Below the pieces are notes generated by a model. It was not told the DNA's origin, did not search any database, and saw nothing but the letters and a program-made list of their open reading frames with translations. A program made the translations under genes and the position numbers. DNA of 57,971 bases from contig JAUMWJ010000004.1 in the NCBI GenBank assembly GCA_030529655.1, positions 1 to 57,971 of the forward strand, given 5' to 3'. The DNA comes from Eubacteriales bacterium (GTDB taxonomy: Bacteria > Bacillota > Clostridia > Oscillospirales > Oscillospiraceae). Below, in pieces: positions 55,445 through 57,971 of this stretch. Numbering within the stretch: position 1 is the stretch's first letter; each line of letters starts with the position of its first letter.

Positions 55445-57553
55445 ATGCCGAGAAAGGTTACACTGGAAAATACAAGAAATATCGGCATCATGGCCCACAT
55501 TGATGCAGGCAAGACCACCACGACAGAGCGTATTCTGTATTACACGGGCGTCAATTATAAAATTGGCGAAACGCACGAAGGTACTGCCACGATGGACTGG
55601 ATGGAGCAGGAGCAGGAGCGTGGTATTACCATTACCTCCGCTGCCACTACCTGCTACTGGAAGGGCAGCGAGGAGCAGTTCCCTCAGACGCGTATCAACA
55701 TTATCGACACCCCGGGTCACGTGGACTTTACTGTAGAGGTGGAGCGTTCTCTGCGCGTTCTGGACGGCAGCGTGACCGTCATGTGCGCTAAGGGCGGCGT
55801 TGAGCCTCAGTCTGAAACCGTGTGGCGTCAGGCCGACCACTATCATGTCCCCCGTATGATCTATGTCAATAAGATGGACATTACAGGCGCGGATTTCTTC
55901 CACGTTCTGGACATGGTGCATGATCGTCTGAAAGCAAACGCTGTGCCTATTCAGCTCCCCATCGGTAAAGAAGATACCTTCAAGGGTATCATCGACCTGG
56001 TGGAGATGAATGCCGATATTTATTACGATCAGTTGGGAAAGGATGTCCGTGTCGAGCCGATTCCGGAGGATATGGTGGATCTGGCCAACGAGTATCGTGA
56101 AAAGCTGCTGGATGCTGTTTCCATGTTTGATGATGACATCATGGAAATGTATCTGGAGGGTGAGGAAATTCCCACTGCCAAGATTCGCAAGGCCATTCGT
56201 ATGGCCACCTGTGCAGTGGAAATGGTTCCCGTTGTTTGCGGTAGCTCCTACCGCAATAAGGGTGTTCAGAAGCTGCTGGATGCCATTGTGGACTATATGC
56301 CTGCACCCACTGACGTCGCTGACATCACCGGCGTCAACCCCAAGACCGATGCTGAGGAAGTGCGTCATTCTTCCGATGACGAGCCCTTCGCAGCACTGGC
56401 ATTTAAGATCATGACCGATCCCTATGTGGGTCGTCTGAGCTTCTTCCGCGTTTACTCCGGTACGCTTAACGCCGGTTCTTCCGTGCTGAACGCCACCAAG
56501 GGCAAACGCGAGCGTATGGGCCGCATTTTGCAGATGCACGCCAATCACCGTGAGGATATTGAAACGGTCTATTCCGGCGATATTGCCGCCGTTGTGGGCC
56601 TGAAAAATACCACCACCGGTGATACCCTGTGCGATGAAAGCCATCCTGTGATCCTCGAGTCCATGGAATTCCCCGAGCCCGTGATTCGCGTGGCGATCGA
56701 GCCGAAGACCAAGGCCGGTCAGGAGAAGATGGGTATCGCTTTGGCCAAGCTGGCTGAGGAAGATCCCACCTTCCGCACCTACACCGATGAGGAAACCGGT
56801 CAGACGATTATCGCCGGTATGGGTGAGCTGCATCTGGAGATCATTGTTGATCGTCTGCTGCGGGAGTTTAAGGTGGAAGCCAATGTAGGCGCTCCCCAGG
56901 TTGCCTACAAGGAAACCGTCCGCAAGCAGATCAACCACGAGACCAAGTACAAGCGCCAGAGCGGTGGCTCCGGTCAGTACGGTCACGTCAAGATCACGCT
57001 GGAGCCCAATGAGTCCGGCAAGGGCTACGAGTTTGTCAACGCCACTGTGGGCGGCTCGATCCCCAAGGAATATATCCCTGCTGTTGACGCCGGTATTCAA
57101 GGCGCCATGCAGTCCGGTATTCTGGCCGGCTATCCTGTCGTCGATGTGAAGGTCACATTGTACGACGGTTCTTATCACGAGGTCGACTCCTCTGAAATGG
57201 CATTTAAGATCGCCGGTTCTATGGCGTTCAAGGAGGCCATGGCAAAGGCAGACCCCGTACTGCTCGAACCCATCATGAAGGTCTGTGCCATCGTTCCCGA
57301 TGAGTATATGGGCGATGTTATCGGCGATCTGAACTCTCGCCGTGGCCAGATTCAGGGTTACGAGATGCGCGGCGGCGCTCAGCAGATCGACGCTTTTGTG
57401 CCGCTGTCTGAGATGTTCGGCTATGCGACCAACCTGCGCTCCCGCACACAGGGCCGTGGTCAGTACACCATGGAGCCCAGCCACTATGTGGAATTGCCCA
57501 AGAGTTTGCAGGAAAAACTGGTCAATAAGCGCAACGGACGCGAAAATTTCTAA
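55445..57553 (+). CDS. fusA: Elongation factor G
   Basis: 702 residues. GTPase motifs: G1 AHIDAGKTT, switch [10 protein letters not shown] and G4 NKMD, with [10 protein letters not shown] for switch I. Domains II-V follow, with domain [13 protein letters not shown] and the C-terminal [11 protein letters not shown]. It catalyses translocation during elongation. AAAGGAGAA precedes ATG 55445. Confidence 0.98.
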   Translation: MPRKVTLENTRNIGIMAHIDAGKTTTTERILYYTGVNYKIGETHEGTATMDWMEQEQERGITITSAATTCYWKGSEEQFPQTRINIIDTPGHVDFTVEVERSLRVLDGSVTVMCAKGGVEPQSETVWRQADHYHVPRMIYVNKMDITGADFFHVLDMVHDRLKANAVPIQLPIGKEDTFKGIIDLVEMNADIYYDQLGKDVRVEPIPEDMVDLANEYREKLLDAVSMFDDDIMEMYLEGEEIPTAKIRKAIRMATCAVEMVPVVCGSSYRNKGVQKLLDAIVDYMPAPTDVADITGVNPKTDAEEVRHSSDDEPFAALAFKIMTDPYVGRLSFFRVYSGTLNAGSSVLNATKGKRERMGRILQMHANHREDIETVYSGDIAAVVGLKNTTTGDTLCDESHPVILESMEFPEPVIRVAIEPKTKAGQEKMGIALAKLAEEDPTFRTYTDEETGQTIIAGMGELHLEIIVDRLLREFKVEANVGAPQVAYKETVRKQINHETKYKRQSGGSGQYGHVKITLEPNESGKGYEFVNATVGGSIPKEYIPAVDAGIQGAMQSGILAGYPVVDVKVTLYDGSYHEVDSSEMAFKIAGSMAFKEAMAKADPVLLEPIMKVCAIVPDEYMGDVIGDLNSRRGQIQGYEMRGGAQQIDAFVPLSEMFGYATNLRSRTQGRGQYTMEPSHYVELPKSLQEKLVNKRNGRENF

Positions 57554-57568
57554 ATCTCTAAATAGTGA

Positions 57569-57597
57569 TTGATTTTCGCGGAAAAATACTGTAAAAT
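57569..57597 (+). promoter_or_regulatory. tuf promoter
   Basis: TTGATT (57569-57574), 17-bp spacer, TAAAAT (57592-57597), allowing tuf expression independent of fusA. Confidence 0.75.
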
Positions 57598-57662
57598 AGC
57601 AATGTTAAGCAATACATTGCACCACACAATGATACAAAAACTGTTAAGGAGGATTTTTCCAA

Positions 57663-57971
57663 ATGGCTAAGCAGAAATTTGAGAGAAACAAGCCCCATGT
57701 TAACATCGGTACCATCGGCCACATCGACCATGGTAAGACCACTCTGACCGCTGCTATCACCAAGTATCTGGCTATGCAGGGTAAGGCTGACTACACCGAC
57801 TATTCTTCCATCGATAAGGCTCCCGAAGAGCGCGAGCGTGGTATCACCATCAACACCGCTCACGTCGAGTATGAGACCGAAGCTCGTCACTATGCACACG
57901 TTGACTGCCCGGGCCATGCTGACTATATCAAGAACATGATCACCGGTGCTGCTCAGATGGACGGCGCTATC
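57663..57971 (+). CDS. tuf: Elongation factor Tu, N-terminal part (3' end outside window)
   Basis: 103 codons before the window edge. The GTPase start is typical: [20 protein letters not shown] with G1 GHIDHGKTT, then [13 protein letters not shown] (switch I) and [12 protein letters not shown] (switch II). Ile replaces the more usual Val in GHVDHGK. AAGGAGG lies about 10 bp before ATG 57663. Confidence 0.97.
   Translation, partial: MAKQKFERNKPHVNIGTIGHIDHGKTTLTAAITKYLAMQGKADYTDYSSIDKAPEERERGITINTAHVEYETEARHYAHVDCPGHADYIKNMITGAAQMDGAI

Noticed and set aside
54908..57484. Open frame of 858 codons antisense to fusA and rpsG
   Set aside because: Same codon-bias shadow effect; conserved EF-G and S7 occupy the other strand.

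Overview
This window looks like a chromosome segment of a moderately GC-rich anaerobic Clostridia, most likely family Oscillospiraceae/Ruminococcaceae. The basis is the gene set and order (rpoB-rpoC-L7Ae-rpsL-rpsG-fusA-tuf; DUF1385-prmC; recA-recX-rimO-pgsA), strong AGGAGG ribosome-binding sites, near-consensus sigma-A promoters with 17-bp spacers, a cysteine T-box, FeoA/FeoB, and a LysM-GH18 protein of the spore germination/coat type. I place it by gene content only; no tool was run. I saw no rRNA, tRNA, CRISPR array or complete transposon.

Layout. 1-1309: two metal-GTPase (COG0523/CobW-type) genes, the first cut by the window edge and carrying a His-rich linker. 1350-10145: feoA and cdd, a MarR-controlled heterodimeric ABC exporter, a small-RNA candidate, a LysM-GH18 protein, feoB and a small lipoprotein. 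10355-16687: uridine phosphorylase, an AT-richer PadR/DUF1700/DUF4097 cassette, a GlsB-like membrane protein, MscS, a purine permease and a CarD-like RNA-polymerase-binding protein behind a leader terminator. 16891-20432: a lipoprotein with repeated DxxGDG motifs, a response regulator and a histidine kinase. 20505-27793: DUF1385, prmC, recA, recX, rimO, pgsA and T-box-controlled cysS. 27914-34897: an XRE-cupin regulator with a LysE-type exporter, a family-4 uracil-DNA glycosylase, a lipase-like hydrolase, glpK, a zinc-ribbon protein and a peptide-type ABC binding protein. 34909-42461: pgeF, secA, a DapF-fold racemase resembling CntK, a beta-CASP nuclease and rlmD.

42430-44388 is the most unusual stretch. 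The 3' end of rlmD is followed by two AT-rich segments with unrelated single-domain genes: a HEAT-like protein plus an isochorismatase-type hydrolase, then an alpha/beta hydrolase. The first boundary is intact rlmD. The other two boundaries each carry a degenerate copy of the rlmD C-terminal coding end. Sequences to the right of boundaries A and B resemble each other, and sequences to the left of B and C resemble each other. That is the pattern expected of two tandem, recombinase-less cassettes captured at one attachment site (repeat periods 1150 and 776 bp). I regard this as the best candidate for an undescribed mobile cassette system here.

44682-57971: an O-antigen-ligase-like membrane protein, then the transcription/translation operon rpoB, rpoC, an L7Ae-like protein, rpsL, rpsG, fusA and the start of tuf (cut by the window edge). 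RimO, encoded at 24149-25477, modifies ribosomal protein S12, encoded here by rpsL. Several genes share a notable layout in which an intrinsic-terminator hairpin lies between the promoter and the ribosome-binding site (CarD-like gene, cdd, small lipoprotein).
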